Positions 1-9,203 of a stretch of 64,000 bases of DNA are shown piece after piece. The stretch is from the NCBI RefSeq assembly GCF_002327085.1, contig NZ_CP023429.1, positions 1,302,001-1,366,000 of the forward strand. The letters are read 5' to 3'. The first letter of the stretch is position 1. The number at the start of each line of letters is the position of its first letter. Under the pieces are notes generated by a model. The model had not been told where the DNA came from, did no database searches, and worked only from the letters and a program-made list of their open reading frames with translations. Both the position numbers and the translations under genes were made by a program. This DNA comes from Neisseria weixii. GTDB taxonomy: Bacteria; Pseudomonadota; Gammaproteobacteria; Burkholderiales; Neisseriaceae.

Positions 1-117
1 CCTATTATATGAGTATCTTTGCATTGAATCAAAGGATATCCACATTAGGGGATGACAGTATTTTTTGCACCATGTAACATAATGTCTTCATTCCACACCC
101 ACCCTATTCACTCTCCT

Positions 118-1626
118 ATGACAGCTCCCAGCTCAAATCTTCTTGCTTCTGTGGACTTAGGTTCCAACAGCTTCCGCCTGCAAATCTGTGAGAACAACAA
201 TGGCCAACTGAAAGTAATTGATTCTTTTAAACAAATGGTGCGCTTTGCCGCCGGTTTGGACGAGCAGAAAATCCTCAGCGAAGAATCGCAAGAGCGCGCC
301 TTAGAATGCTTAGCCAAATTCGGTGAGCGTCTGCAAGGTTTCCCGCCCGAGCAAGTACGTGTGGTGGCCACCAACACCTTCCGCGTAGCCAAAAACATCG
401 CCCAATTTATCCCGAAAGCCGAAGCCGCCTTGGGCTTTCCGATTGAAGTGATTGCCGGCCGCGAAGAAGCGCGTTTGATTTACACCGGTGTGGTGCACAC
501 CCTGCCGCCCAATGGCGACCGCATGTTGGTTATCGACATCGGTGGCGGTTCGACTGAATTTATCATTGGATCAGACCTGAAACCGACCAACACCGAAAGT
601 TTGGCATTAGGCTGTGTCACCTACAGCATGCGTTTTTTCCAAAACAAAATCACTGCCAAAGATTTCCAAGCCGCCATTTCCGCCGCACGCAACGAAATCC
701 AGCGCATCAGCAAAATAATGAAGCGTACCGGCTGGGATTTCGCCGTCGGCACTTCCGGTTCGGCCAAATCCATCCGTGACGTGTTGGCTGCCGAATATCC
801 GCAAGAATCCGACATCACTTACGAAGGCATGAAAAAGCTTGCCGACCGCATCATCGATGCCGGCTCGGTGAAAAAAGCCAAGTTGAACGATTTGAAACCT
901 GAACGCGCCGAAGTATTCGCCGGCGGTTTGGCCGTGATGATGGCTGCTTTTGAGGAGCTGGAAATCATAAAAATGATGGTTACCGAAGCGGCATTGCGCG
1001 ATGGCGTGTTCTACGATTTCATCGGCCGTAAATTAAACGCCGATATGCGCGACCAAACCACGGCCGAATTCCAAAAACGCTACCATGTCAGCCAAAACCA
1101 AGCCAAGCGCGTATCGGAAACGGCGCAAGCGTTTATGGAAAATATGTGTTTGGCGCTGAATGTGCCGGTGCAGGATTTGGCCAATTGGAAGCAATTCCTG
1201 TGCTGGGCCGGTTTGCTGCACGAAATCGGTTTGGACATCGCGCACACCGGCTACCACAAGCATTCGGCCTATATTTTGGAATACGCCGATATGCCCGGTT
1301 TTTCGCGCAAAGAACAAATCATCTTGTCGAAATTGGTGCTCGGCCATCGTGGTGATTTGAAAAAAATGGCCGACATTGTCGGCGACGATCAAATGCTGTG
1401 GTACGCCATTTTATCGCTGCGCTTGGCCGCACTCTTCTGCCGCGCACGCCTGCCGCTCGAATTACCGAACCAACTTCAGTTCCGCACCAATAAAGACAAG
1501 CAAAGCGTCTTGCTGCGCATCAGTGCCGATTGGCTCGATAAGCATCCTTTGATTGCTTCGGCATTGGAATACGAAAGCCAGCAATGGAACAAAATCAACC
1601 AACCTTTTGATGTGCAAACTTTGTAA
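118..1626 (+). CDS. ppx: Exopolyphosphatase / guanosine pentaphosphate phosphohydrolase (Ppx/GppA)
   Basis: Cleaves terminal phosphate from polyphosphate and/or pppGpp in the cytoplasm. The N-terminal actin-like ATPase fold is seen from the phosphate-1 motif VDLGSNSFRLQ (about residues 12-22) and the phosphate-2 motif VIDIGGGSTEF (about residue 138). The C-terminal third is the HD-like helical domain. At 502 residues the length is normal for the family. The reading frame is open from 52, but family similarity begins just after the ATG at 118 (MTAPSSNLLASVDLG), so that start is preferred; no strong Shine-Dalgarno sequence decides it. A DUS hairpin follows the stop. The gene stands alone. Confidence 0.93.
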   Translation: MTAPSSNLLASVDLGSNSFRLQICENNNGQLKVIDSFKQMVRFAAGLDEQKILSEESQERALECLAKFGERLQGFPPEQVRVVATNTFRVAKNIAQFIPKAEAALGFPIEVIAGREEARLIYTGVVHTLPPNGDRMLVIDIGGGSTEFIIGSDLKPTNTESLALGCVTYSMRFFQNKITAKDFQAAISAARNEIQRISKIMKRTGWDFAVGTSGSAKSIRDVLAAEYPQESDITYEGMKKLADRIIDAGSVKKAKLNDLKPERAEVFAGGLAVMMAAFEELEIIKMMVTEAALRDGVFYDFIGRKLNADMRDQTTAEFQKRYHVSQNQAKRVSETAQAFMENMCLALNVPVQDLANWKQFLCWAGLLHEIGLDIAHTGYHKHSAYILEYADMPGFSRKEQIILSKLVLGHRGDLKKMADIVGDDQMLWYAILSLRLAALFCRARLPLELPNQLQFRTNKDKQSVLLRISADWLDKHPLIASALEYESQQWNKINQPFDVQTL

Positions 1627-1696
1627 ATCAAATAAGCAAGTCGAGACCTTTGTAAAATTTGGCTTAAAGCAGTACATTTTCAAGTTTGAAAGAATC

Positions 1697-1727
1697 AAAG
1701 CCGTCTGAATTTCAGACGGCTTTTTTA
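1697..1727. terminator. DUS inverted-pair terminator between ppx and marR
   Basis: A perfect 13-bp stem (AAAGCCGTCTGAA / TTCAGACGGCTTT) with a one-base loop, followed by T residues. It can serve both convergent genes. Confidence 0.85.
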
Positions 1728-2170
1728 TATTTTCATTCTAGAATGACTTTTCTGCCATTTATTAAACGATTCCAATACCCGCTCAAGCAGGTTTTGCAAT
1801 TGCATCCACTCTTCATCGGATAAATCGGCAAACATTTCTTTTTCCAAATTGTGGCCGATGGTTTCCGCCACCAACCATACTTCTTCGCCGCGTTTACTCA
1901 AATGCAGACATTGGCGGCGGTTATCGCGCTCATCTACCGTGCGGGTATCAGACCGCGCTGCTCCAACGCAGCCAAATTTTTAGACAACAGCGTTTTATCC
2001 AACTCCAAATTTTCCAGCAGCTCCGTCGGCGTACTGCCGGGCATGTCGTGGAGCAAACGCAAAACACGCAATTCACGGATTTTCAAGCCGACGGCATCAT
2101 GATAATAAACATCGGCCGCTTTAATCGCCGCCGAACTGATTTGCACTAACCGGTAAGTCAGGTATGCCAT
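1725..2170 (-). pseudogene. MarR-family transcriptional regulator, frameshifted
   Basis: A winged-helix MarR repressor of about 148 residues if repaired. The first frame (start 2170) covers the dimerisation helix and the recognition helix region (GSTPTELLENLELDKTLLSKNLAALEQRGLI). It then reaches a stop at 1934. The other frame continues as DERDNRRQCLHLSKRGEEVW, the typical wing and C-terminal helices, to a stop at 1725. One missing base near 1940-1950 joins the two halves. Whether this is decay or a sequencing error cannot be told from the sequence. The regulated target is unknown; the aldo/keto reductase gene lies upstream on the same strand. Confidence 0.8.
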
Positions 2171-2252
2171 GATTTCTCCTTTGTGATGATTCTATTTATT
2201 TTCCGATTATTTTCAGACGGCCTGCCATTCTCATATTAACGTAATCAAGACC

Positions 2253-2392
2253 GGGATCTTGCAAAATCTTCATCTTTGGCACATTTCTCCGTTATTCGCT
2301 GCTCGAAAGCTTGCCTGTCTTCATGATGCCTGCGCTTTCTGTGCTGCCCTAACTTCGAACCGTACTCAAATCCGAAGTTTTGCAACGGTCTC
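2253..2392. repeat. 143-bp-class MITE, copy 1
   Basis: A non-autonomous element of the same family as 14956-15098, 55710-55852, 59932-60074 and 63657-63797. The ends are degenerate versions of GAGACCTTTGCAAAA in inverted orientation (left GGGATCTTGCAAAA, right TTTTGCAACGGTCTC). The interior shares the blocks CATCTTTGGCACATTTC and GCTCGAAAGCTTGCC with the other copies. No coding capacity. Confidence 0.8.
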
Positions 2393-2427
2393 GGCCGTCT
2401 GAAAACCTAATTTGTTTTCAGGCGGCC
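2393..2427. terminator. DUS hairpin downstream of the aldo/keto reductase gene
   Basis: GGCCGTCTGAAAAC pairs with GTTTTCAGGCGGCC across a short loop. The right arm has a one-base DUS variant (GGCGGCC). It lies just past the stop of the minus-strand reductase gene. Confidence 0.7.
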
Positions 2428-2446
2428 TTGCGACATTGCTTAATAC

Positions 2447-3499
2447 TTAAGGGCAAGGATTGCTTATTTCCGCATGTACGCCATTAATCGCATTCAATAC
2501 ATCTTCGCCCAACACCACCTCAGCTGTGGCGATGTTTTCGCATAATTGTTCCATTGTGGTCGCGCCGATGATGTTACTGCCGACAAATGCTTGCTGCGTC
2601 ACAAACGCCAAAGACAACTGCGTCAGCGTCAAACCTGCATCTCCGGCGATTTTGGCGTAACGTTCGACCGCTTCTTCCGCTTTCGGCTTGGTGTAGCGTT
2701 GGAAACGTTCAAACAAGGCCAAGCGGCTGCCTTCGGGTTTCGCGCCGTGGCGGTATTTTCCGGTCAACACGCCAAACGCTAGTGGTGAGTAAGCCAGCAG
2801 CGGAATGTCTTCGCGCAATGAAATTTCGCTCAAGCCCACTTCGTAGCTGCGGTTGAGCAGGTTATACGGATTTTGTACCGAAGCCACCCGCGGCAAATCA
2901 GCGTTTTGCTCGTGTCGGTTGAGATAGCGCATGGTGCCCCACGGCGTTTCGTTCGACAAACCGAAGGCGCGGATTTTGCCTTGCTTCACCAATTCGCCCA
3001 AAGCGTCGACGATTTCTTCAATCGGGGTAAACGCTTCGTTATCCGGCAAGTCGGCCACGCCCAATTTGCCAAAGAAATTCACCTTGCGCTCCGGCCAATG
3101 CAATTGGTACAAATCCAGGTAATCGGTGTTCAAGCGCTGCAAACCGGCATCGCAGGCTTCCAAAATTTGTGCGCGCGAAAAATCATTGCCGTTGCGGATA
3201 TAGCTTCCCAAACGGTTGGCGCCGGTCGGACCGGCAATTTTACTGGCCAACACAAAATCATCGCGCTTGCCGCGTGCTTTGATCCATGAACCGATATAAC
3301 GCTCGGTGGTGGCATACGTTTCCTTACCCGGCGGTACGGGATACATTTCCGCCGTATCGATGAAATTCACGCCGTTGGCCAAAGCGTAATCCAGCTGCTC
3401 ATGGGCTTCTTGCTCGGTGTTTTGCTCGCCCCATGTCATGGTACCCAAACAGATTTTGCTCACTTCAATGCCGGTGCGTCCGAGTTTGCGCTGTTCCAT
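2447..3499 (-). CDS. tas: Aldo/keto reductase, Tas-like
   Basis: NADP(H)-dependent oxidoreductase of the aldo/keto reductase superfamily, cytosolic, physiological substrate unknown. The TIM-barrel signature is visible: N-terminal LGRTGIEVSKICLGTMTWG, the catalytic-tetrad Asp and Tyr in FIDTAEMYP (about residues 47-55), the Lys in VLASKIAGP and the His in LYQLHWPER. The NADP-binding part includes GATTMEQL near the C-terminus. The 350-residue length and the long insertion after the Lys match the Tas subgroup. Start: ATG preceded by AAAGGAG. Transcribed toward the MarR remnant; not clearly in an operon with it. Confidence 0.9.
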   Translation of the reverse strand: MEQRKLGRTGIEVSKICLGTMTWGEQNTEQEAHEQLDYALANGVNFIDTAEMYPVPPGKETYATTERYIGSWIKARGKRDDFVLASKIAGPTGANRLGSYIRNGNDFSRAQILEACDAGLQRLNTDYLDLYQLHWPERKVNFFGKLGVADLPDNEAFTPIEEIVDALGELVKQGKIRAFGLSNETPWGTMRYLNRHEQNADLPRVASVQNPYNLLNRSYEVGLSEISLREDIPLLAYSPLAFGVLTGKYRHGAKPEGSRLALFERFQRYTKPKAEEAVERYAKIAGDAGLTLTQLSLAFVTQQAFVGSNIIGATTMEQLCENIATAEVVLGEDVLNAINGVHAEISNPCP

Positions 3500-3564
3500 A
3501 AGACTCCTTTCAAAATGTTTTCAGACGGCCTGATCATTGACTTTAAGGCCGTCTGAAAAATAAA

Positions 3565-4098
3565 TTAATAATTGCGGCGGCGGAAGAAAAATGCACCATC
3601 GCTGTCGGCTTCCAAAATATAGCGGCCGGTTTGTACGGCAGCATAGCCTGATTTGTTTTCGGAATATGATTTCAAACCGGCATGACCAATCAGATAATCG
3701 GTCAGCTTTGCGCTGTCTTCCGCCACATTGTCCACCAGCTTGGCGAATAAAGTATGGCAAATTCCGCCTTTGGGCCAGCCGATGTTTTTACCGCCATCGG
3801 TTTCCATACATTTGCCGCGAATCATCTCCAAATCGTTGCTGCGCTCGCCGACGAGTCCGACTTGATTGCCATCACTCATACCGTCAATCGGGTAAACCGC
3901 GTTGGGCTTGCCGTCAACCGTTTTACCCGATTGAGCTGCCCCCAATGCTAAACCGTTAATCGCAGCTTCATCAATATATTTCACTTTAAACACAGGCTTC
4001 GGCGGCACACCGGCTTGGGCTTCATCGGCCGGTTTATCAGGCTGGCCGCCACAGGCCGCCAGCAGCAGTGGCAATAACAATAAGGCGTATTTCTGCAT
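3565..4098 (-). CDS. Hypothetical lipoprotein
   Basis: A 177-residue predicted lipoprotein of unknown function. The N-terminus MQKYALLLLPLLLAACGG is a lipoprotein signal peptide with lipobox LAAC; the mature part begins with a short linker rich in P, D and A. Two further Cys lie in the body (RGKCMETDGG and GGICHTLF) and may form a disulfide. The frame is open up to 4218, but the ATG at 4098 has the signal peptide directly behind it and AGGAT eight bases upstream, so it is the likely start. The gene is divergent from the LysE-family gene. Confidence 0.75.
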   Translation of the reverse strand: MQKYALLLLPLLLAACGGQPDKPADEAQAGVPPKPVFKVKYIDEAAINGLALGAAQSGKTVDGKPNAVYPIDGMSDGNQVGLVGERSNDLEMIRGKCMETDGGKNIGWPKGGICHTLFAKLVDNVAEDSAKLTDYLIGHAGLKSYSENKSGYAAVQTGRYILEADSDGAFFFRRRNY

Positions 4099-4191
4099 GA
4101 TTTTTATCCTAACGATTCGGAATGATTCGGAAAATGTTATTATAGCCACCCTGTAATGGTTTTGATACCCACCAAGCCCACGAAAAACCCC

Positions 4192-4814
4192 ATGATTTGG
4201 AACATTATTATCATCCACCTGCTCGGCATGATGAGCCCCGGCCCCGATTTTTTCTACATCGCCCGCACCGCCGCTTTACACGGCCGCAAAAATGCCGTGT
4301 TTGCCGTATTGGGCATCGTCACCGGTGTGATGTTTTGGGCCAGCGCTACCATGCTCGGCTTGTCGCTGCTGCTGAAAACCTTCCCATGTTCAACAGCGTA
4401 TTGATGTGTTTGGGCGGCAGCTATTTGATGTATTTGGGATGGAAAATGGTGAATGTGCGGCAAAACGCCGATTTCAGCAATGCCGAAGCCGCTGCGGTTG
4501 CTAAGCCTGCCACTCCGTTAAACGAAGCGAAAAAAGGATTGCTAATAAACCTTTCCAACCCCAAAATCGTGGTCTATTTCAGCAGCGTGATGTCGGCGGT
4601 GTTGGCAGACATCACCGAAACGTGGCAAATCGCCGGTGTCTTGCTGCTGCTTTGGGTGGAAACCATCGTTTTCTTCAGCGGTTTGGCGGTTTTGTTTTCC
4701 GGCCAAGCCGTGAAACGGTTTTACAGCCGCTACAGCCGCTATTTGGATAATTTTTCCGGTTTTTTTTTCCTATGCTTCGGTGGCTACTTGATTTATAAGG
4801 CTTTATTTCCCTAA
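4192..4814 (+). CDS. LysE/RhtB-family amino acid exporter, frameshifted
   Basis: An inner-membrane amino acid exporter of about 207 residues with six predicted membrane helices. The signature MMSPGPDFFYIARTAALHGRK is in the first segment. The first frame breaks at about 4384 (AAAACCTTCCCATG). One extra base there restores LLLKTFPMFNSVLMCLGG and continues to the stop at 4812. The body contains the conserved GLLINLSNPK. A single missing C in a short C-run is the simplest reading, so a sequencing error is plausible. The frame is also open from an ATG at 4156. Substrate not predictable. Confidence 0.8.
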
Positions 4815-4828
4815 CTGATTCAAACGGG

Positions 4829-4858
4829 GCCGTCTGAAACATTCAGAGGGCCTTTTTA
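4829..4858 (+). terminator. DUS terminator after the LysE-family gene
   Basis: GGGCCGTCTGAA and TTCAGAGGGCC form an imperfect stem followed by a T-rich tract. Confidence 0.7.
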
Positions 4859-4959
4859 TTTCGAATGAATATGTAAAGATATGCTATAAAACTTTGAATT
4901 TCCAAAGCTATTTGATACATTTAATTGATTTGACCACAACAATAATAAGGAGACGCGCA

Positions 4960-5373
4960 ATGATTTGGTTTATCTTAGCCGCCACCCTGCTGATACTCGA
5001 GCTTTTCATCGGCACGATTTATCTGATGGTGGTGAGCGCTGCTTTATTCGGCGCAGGTTTGGTGGCATGGTTGACCGCCAACACCGTAGCCGCGATTCTA
5101 ACCGCCGCCGTTTTATCTGCTTTAGGCATTTGGTGGGCGCGTGGTTGGATTCAAAAACACCGCAAACCGGATGAAATTGAAAACCTTGCCAATGATCTCG
5201 ATGTCGGCCAAACCGTGCAGATTTCGCGCCATTTACACACCGATTATTACGAAGTGATATACCGCGGCACACATTGGCAGGCGCAGGCCTTAAATGCACT
5301 GGCCGCCACCACTGCGCAAACCGGCGTGATTACCGGCAAAAACGGCAATATTTTATTGATTCACTTACATTAA
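4960..5373 (+). CDS. NfeD-family membrane protein (YbbK-like)
   Basis: A 137-residue short-form NfeD protein that works with SPFH (stomatin-type) proteins in the membrane. Two to three N-terminal membrane helices (MIWFILAATLLILELFIGTIY and the next two hydrophobic blocks) are followed by a small OB-fold domain (GQTVQISRHLHTDYYEVIYRG ... GVITGKNGNILLI). The ATG at 4960 has AAGGAG at the right distance, so the upstream open frame from 4894 is not used. The SPFH gene starts 24 bases downstream. The nfeD-SPFH pairing is a widely conserved operon and supports both calls. Confidence 0.88.
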   Translation: MIWFILAATLLILELFIGTIYLMVVSAALFGAGLVAWLTANTVAAILTAAVLSALGIWWARGWIQKHRKPDEIENLANDLDVGQTVQISRHLHTDYYEVIYRGTHWQAQALNALAATTAQTGVITGKNGNILLIHLH

Positions 5374-5397
5374 TCCATTCACATTAAGGAATAAAAT

Positions 5398-6369
5398 ATG
5401 GAAATTTTATACAGCTTCCCGATTCTGATTTTGGCAGCGGTAATTGTATTCGGCTTCAAAGCCTTTGTGGTCGTGCCGCAGCAGGAAGCCTATGTGGTCG
5501 AGCGTTTGGGGCGTTTTCACAAAGTGCTCAATCCCGGTTTGAGCATTCTGGTTCCTTTTATCGACCGCGTGGCCTACAAACATACGTTAAAAGAAATTCC
5601 GCTGGATGTGCCGAGCCAAGTCTGTATCACGCGCGACAATACCCAGCTGACTGTCGACGGCATCATCTATTTCCAAGTCACCGACCCGACATTGGCTTCA
5701 TACGGCACCAGCAACTACGTTATAGCCATCACCCAATTGGCGCAAACCACCCTGCGCTCGGTCATCGGCCGCATGGAATTGGATAAAACCTTTGAAGAGC
5801 GCGACGAAATCAATAGCATCGTTGTGGCGGCGCTGGACGAAGCAGCCACTTCTTGGGGCGTAAAAGTGTTACGTTACGAAATCAAAGACTTGGTTCCGCC
5901 GCAAGAAATTCTGCGCTCTATGCAGGCGCAAATCACCGCCGAGCGTGAAAAACGCGCCCGCATCGCCGAATCAGAAGGCCGCAAAATCGAGCAAATCAAC
6001 TTGGCCAGCGGTCAGCGCGAAGCCGAAATCCAACAATCCGAAGGCGAAATGCAGGCGGCAATTAACGAATCACGCGGCCAAAAAGAAGCGCAAATCAACC
6101 GCGCCCAAGGTGAAGCCGAAGCCCTGCGCTTGGTGGCCGAAGCCAACGCCGATGCCATCCGCGCTGTCGCCGCTGCGTTGCAACACCCGGGCGGCAATGA
6201 AGCGGTGAATTTGAAAGTGGCCGAACAATATGTCGAAGCCTTCAGCAAACTGGCTAAAGAAAACAATACCTTGATTATGCCGGCCAACGTGGCAGATATC
6301 GGTAGCTTGGTTTCTGCAGGCTTGAAGATTGTGGAAGGAAATAAAAATTCTTCATCGATTTTGAAATAA
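5398..6369 (+). CDS. qmcA: SPFH/band-7 protein (stomatin/QmcA-like)
   Basis: A membrane-anchored scaffold that oligomerises in lipid microdomains and is linked to FtsH-type protease control in related bacteria. One N-terminal membrane segment (residues 1-25) is followed by VVPQQEAYVVERLGRFHKVLNPG, the classic start of the SPFH domain. Next comes a long Ala/Glu/Arg-rich coiled coil (roughly residues 180-255, EREKRARIAESEGRKIEQIN and repeats of QREAEIQ). The C-terminal part ends NVADIGSLVSAGLKIVEG. 323 residues. Partner of the NfeD protein directly upstream. A DUS terminator follows. Confidence 0.9.
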   Translation: MEILYSFPILILAAVIVFGFKAFVVVPQQEAYVVERLGRFHKVLNPGLSILVPFIDRVAYKHTLKEIPLDVPSQVCITRDNTQLTVDGIIYFQVTDPTLASYGTSNYVIAITQLAQTTLRSVIGRMELDKTFEERDEINSIVVAALDEAATSWGVKVLRYEIKDLVPPQEILRSMQAQITAEREKRARIAESEGRKIEQINLASGQREAEIQQSEGEMQAAINESRGQKEAQINRAQGEAEALRLVAEANADAIRAVAAALQHPGGNEAVNLKVAEQYVEAFSKLAKENNTLIMPANVADIGSLVSAGLKIVEGNKNSSSILK

Positions 6370-6382
6370 TCGTTTAATAAAA

Positions 6383-6415
6383 AGGCCGTCTGAAAAAATT
6401 ATTTTCAGACGGCCT
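6383..6415 (+). terminator. DUS terminator, also the landing site of the next IS
   Basis: GGCCGTCTGAAAA and TTTTCAGACGGCC form the stem. The final GGCCT (6411-6415) is one copy of the 5-bp duplication flanking the IS1106-like element. Confidence 0.85.
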
Positions 6416-7557
6416 GAAACCTTTGCAAAAAAACCAAAACTCCCCTAAATTCCCCCTAAAGAATTCAGAGGCGTTTTTTTATGAGCAGCTTCTTCCACCA
6501 ACAAGCCCGAATCATGATGAGCAAACATACCGACAGCTGCCCGTTGCTCAAAATTAACCGGCTGCCCGATTGGCAGCCCGCCGGACAACTGCCCAACCGG
6601 CAAAAGACCCGTTACATCCGCGGCCACCGCGGCCGCCCCGCCTATCCGCTGCCGCCCGTGCTCAAAGCCGTATTGCCCGGCCAATGGCACAGCCTTTCCG
6701 ATCCGGAATCGGAACGCTGTCTGGCTACCCGTCCGGATTTCTGCTTCTTCTGCGGCTTTGATAAACCCGCCTTACCCGACCACAGCACCCCCTGCCGTTT
6801 CCGCAACCGGCCGGCACAGGATGACGCCTTAGCCCGGCTTCCCGAACTGATTAACCGCCGGCTGACCGAAAAAGGCTTAAAAACAGAGAAAGCCCCGGCA
6901 GCAGTGATTGACGCCGCCATCATCCAAACTGCCGGCGGCAAACAGCGTCAGGCTGTCGAAACCGATGAAAACGGCATCACTGCCGAAACCCTGCCCGGCA
7001 AAGACAAGGATGCGCGCCGGGTGAAGAAAGAGGGCAGATTCACCCCGGCCGACGCCCGTGAGTGCAACCATTTCGAACCGCTGCCGGAAGGCACCGCACC
7101 CGGAACAACCGTCTATGCCGATAAGGGGTATGACAGTAAAGCCAACCGGGAGCATCTGCAAAGCAAACGGCTGTCCGGCGGCATGATGCGTAAGGCACAG
7201 CGGGGCAAACCTTTAACGGAGCAGGAGAAACAGCGCAATACGCAGCTGTCGGAAGTGCGCTGTGCGGCCGGGCAAACCTTCGGTACGCCACACCGGAAAT
7301 CCGGCTGTAAAAGAGCGCGTTATTTCGGTTTGCGGAAAGTGCCGGCGCAAAGCCATTTGAAAGCGGTGTGCCTGAACCTGCCAAAGGCAGCCGGCAGGCT
7401 TCGTGTGCCTGCTGCTGCCTGAAAAGGGCAATGGCACCCGATAAAGGGGCTGATTGGGGGAAATACGGACGGGAAACACGTCTGAAAATGAAAAAACGGT
7501 TACCTGATTGTTCAGGTAACCGTTTGGATGGGATGGCCGGTATTTCGCAAAGGTCTC
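6416..7557 (+). mobile_element. IS1106-like element (IS5 family), decayed
   Basis: A 1,142-bp insertion sequence. The left end GAAACCTTTGCAAAA and the right end TTCGCAAAGGTCTC are inverted copies of the family end GAGACCTTTGCAAAA. It is flanked by GGCCT at 6411-6415 and 7558-7562, a perfect 5-bp target duplication. It carries one transposase ORF and a hairpin near the right end (GGTTACCTGA / TCAGGTAACC, 7499-7521). The insertion is in the terminator of the SPFH gene. Confidence 0.88.
6481..7422 (+). pseudogene. IS1106-like transposase, catalytically dead
   Basis: A DDE transposase of the IS1106 type. The N-terminal helix-turn-helix region, the first Asp (AVIDAAIIQTAGGKQRQ) and the second Asp (VYADKGYDSKANR) are present. 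Compared with the family as I know it, about 20 residues after KDKDARRVKKEGR are missing in frame. The catalytic Glu of the expected VEQSFGTLHRKF is a Gly (AGQTFGTPHRKS). Many other changes are Leu to Pro, Trp to Arg or Tyr to Cys, which are T-to-C or A-to-G transitions. The frame is still open at 313 residues but the protein should be inactive. Confidence 0.85.
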
Positions 7558-7579
7558 GGCCTTTTTATATATTTGAAAC

Positions 7580-8350
7580 TTAGCGCGGCAACCAACGTTG
7601 GATGGTTTGATCCAATCCGCCGGATAATTTTTCCAAACGCAAGAATTGGTCGGCATAGGCTTTAAAGCGGAAATCGTTGTCACGAATCAGCCAAGCATTT
7701 TGCGCCGGACGCAGCGGTTTATCAGGATTTACTCCGCACAGCACGCCTTTGTGTTCATAGGCTTTCACCATCGCTTCGGCTGCCTGTCACAAACACATCC
7801 GCCCGTCCTTGTATCACCTCATCAAAAATGGTCAAGTTTTCCGGATGCATGGTCAGCTTGGCGTTGGTCAATACCGTGCGGGCATAATTTTCATTGCTGC
7901 CGCCCGGATTGGCCACAATGCGCACATGCGGCTGGTTGATTTGTTCAGCCGTTTGGTATTTGGACACATCTTCGCAGCGCATCAGCGGCGTTTTGCCATT
8001 AGTAAAATACGGTTCGCTCATCAACGCTTGCTTCTGGCGTGGCAAAGTAATCGAAATGCTGCCCACGCCCAAATCACATTTTGATTTGAAATCGGCAATC
8101 AAGGTCGGCCAACTGCTTTTCACAATCTTGACTCTCGCGCCCATGCTTTGCGCCAAACGTTCGGCCAAATCGTTGTCGATGCCTTCAAATCTGCCGTTAT
8201 TGTCAAAACTGAAGGCTTGTAATCACCCGGCGAACACACCAGCAATTCTTTGTTTTTCATCACTTTGGCCAATGTATCCGGTGCGGTAGCGGCATGTGCT
8301 TGAACAGCCAACGCCGACAACACGGCAGCCATCAATAATTTTCTCATCAT
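7580..8350 (-). CDS. Periplasmic substrate-binding protein / cyclohexadienyl-dehydratase-like protein, frameshifted
   Basis: A periplasmic type-2 solute-binding fold protein of about 257 residues. It has a signal peptide (MMRKLLMAAVLSALAVQAHA) and the motif LVCSPGDYKPFSFDNNGRFEGIDNDLA once repaired. The first break is near 8212, where one missing base explains the shift. A second is near 7785, where the frames differ by two bases or one extra. The C-terminal part GVLCGVNPDKPLRPAQNAWLI resembles the PheC/cyclohexadienyl dehydratase subgroup more than a plain ABC receptor, and no permease or ATPase gene adjoins it. AAGGAA precedes the double ATG at 8350/8347. Function therefore uncertain. Confidence 0.7.
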
Positions 8351-8556
8351 TTTTCCTTAGGGTTTACTCGTGCGTTATTTTAACCTTGGCACACAAAGAT
8401 GAGAAATTCATTTTAAGCAATTTCATTTCGTTTTTAAAAAATGATTAAAATATCGTCTTTCTTATTTTAGTAGATTATTTCAATTAATTTTAAAAAATAG
8501 TCAAACCCATAACGCCTTACGCCTTTTATTCACTATTCAATATCATTTAAATTTGT

Positions 8557-9057
8557 TCAGACGGCCTCCAGCAACCATTGCGGTAATGCCGCCTTGCGTT
8601 TACACACCGTATTCAAACGCTGCTGCCCGTCTTTTTCAAATACCAGATCCACACCGCTTTGCAGGCGCAAAATCACGTTGGCTGCATCTTCAATTTTGAA
8701 AAAATCGATGTGATGGCGGATTAATTGCTTGAGCACAAAATTCAAATTCAGTTTTTCAGGCTGACCAAATAGCCACGGATGCAGCAAAATCGAACGCCCG
8801 CCGTCTAAGCTGCCAAAAGGCAGCTGTTCCAAGCGGATTTGGTTCAATATGCCGTCTGAAAAATGAAATTCGACGTTGCCGTAAAGCCAAATACTCAAAC
8901 CTTGTTTGACGATTAAGCCCCGCGACGTGCAATCGGGATCGGGGAACATCTGCAAAATCTGCTCATCGCTCTGGCCGATTTCAATGTAATCAAAACGGCC
9001 GGTTTTCAGAAATTCGTGTATATTGACGGCAATGGGAAAATTGAATTTCATGCGCAC
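8557..9057 (-). CDS. Hypothetical protein
   Basis: A 166-residue soluble protein I do not recognise. No signal peptide or membrane segment. The N-terminus could be the GTG at 9057 (GGAG five bases upstream) or the ATG at 9051 (MKFNFPIAVNIHEF). A full DUS (ATGCCGTCTGAA) lies inside the coding region around 8849-8860, encoding part of the segment VEFHFSDGILNQIR. The stop codon sits at the edge of another DUS fragment. The size and the pattern of short beta-strand-like segments resemble orphan immunity or regulatory proteins, but nothing proves this. Confidence 0.6.
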   Translation of the reverse strand: MRMKFNFPIAVNIHEFLKTGRFDYIEIGQSDEQILQMFPDPDCTSRGLIVKQGLSIWLYGNVEFHFSDGILNQIRLEQLPFGSLDGGRSILLHPWLFGQPEKLNLNFVLKQLIRHHIDFFKIEDAANVILRLQSGVDLVFEKDGQQRLNTVCKRKAALPQWLLEAV

Positions 9058-9136
9058 TACTCCATCGATAAAACGCTATGGTGCTTATCTTAAATTAAAA
9101 TAATAATGAAATCTATTCTTATTAAAAAAAATAAAA

Positions 9137-9175
9137 AGGCCGTCTGAAAGATGATGCTCTTTCAGACGGCCTGCT
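9137..9175. terminator. DUS terminator downstream of clpB
   Basis: GGCCGTCTGAAAGA and TCTTTCAGACGGCC form a long stem just past the clpB stop on the minus strand. Confidence 0.8.
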
Positions 9176-9203
9176 AAAGCAATTAATGCTTAATTAACTC
9201 AGT

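Noticed and set aside
6481..7422. Diversity-generating variation as the cause of the many changes in the transposase
   Set aside because: No reverse transcriptase or template repeat nearby; simple decay explains it.
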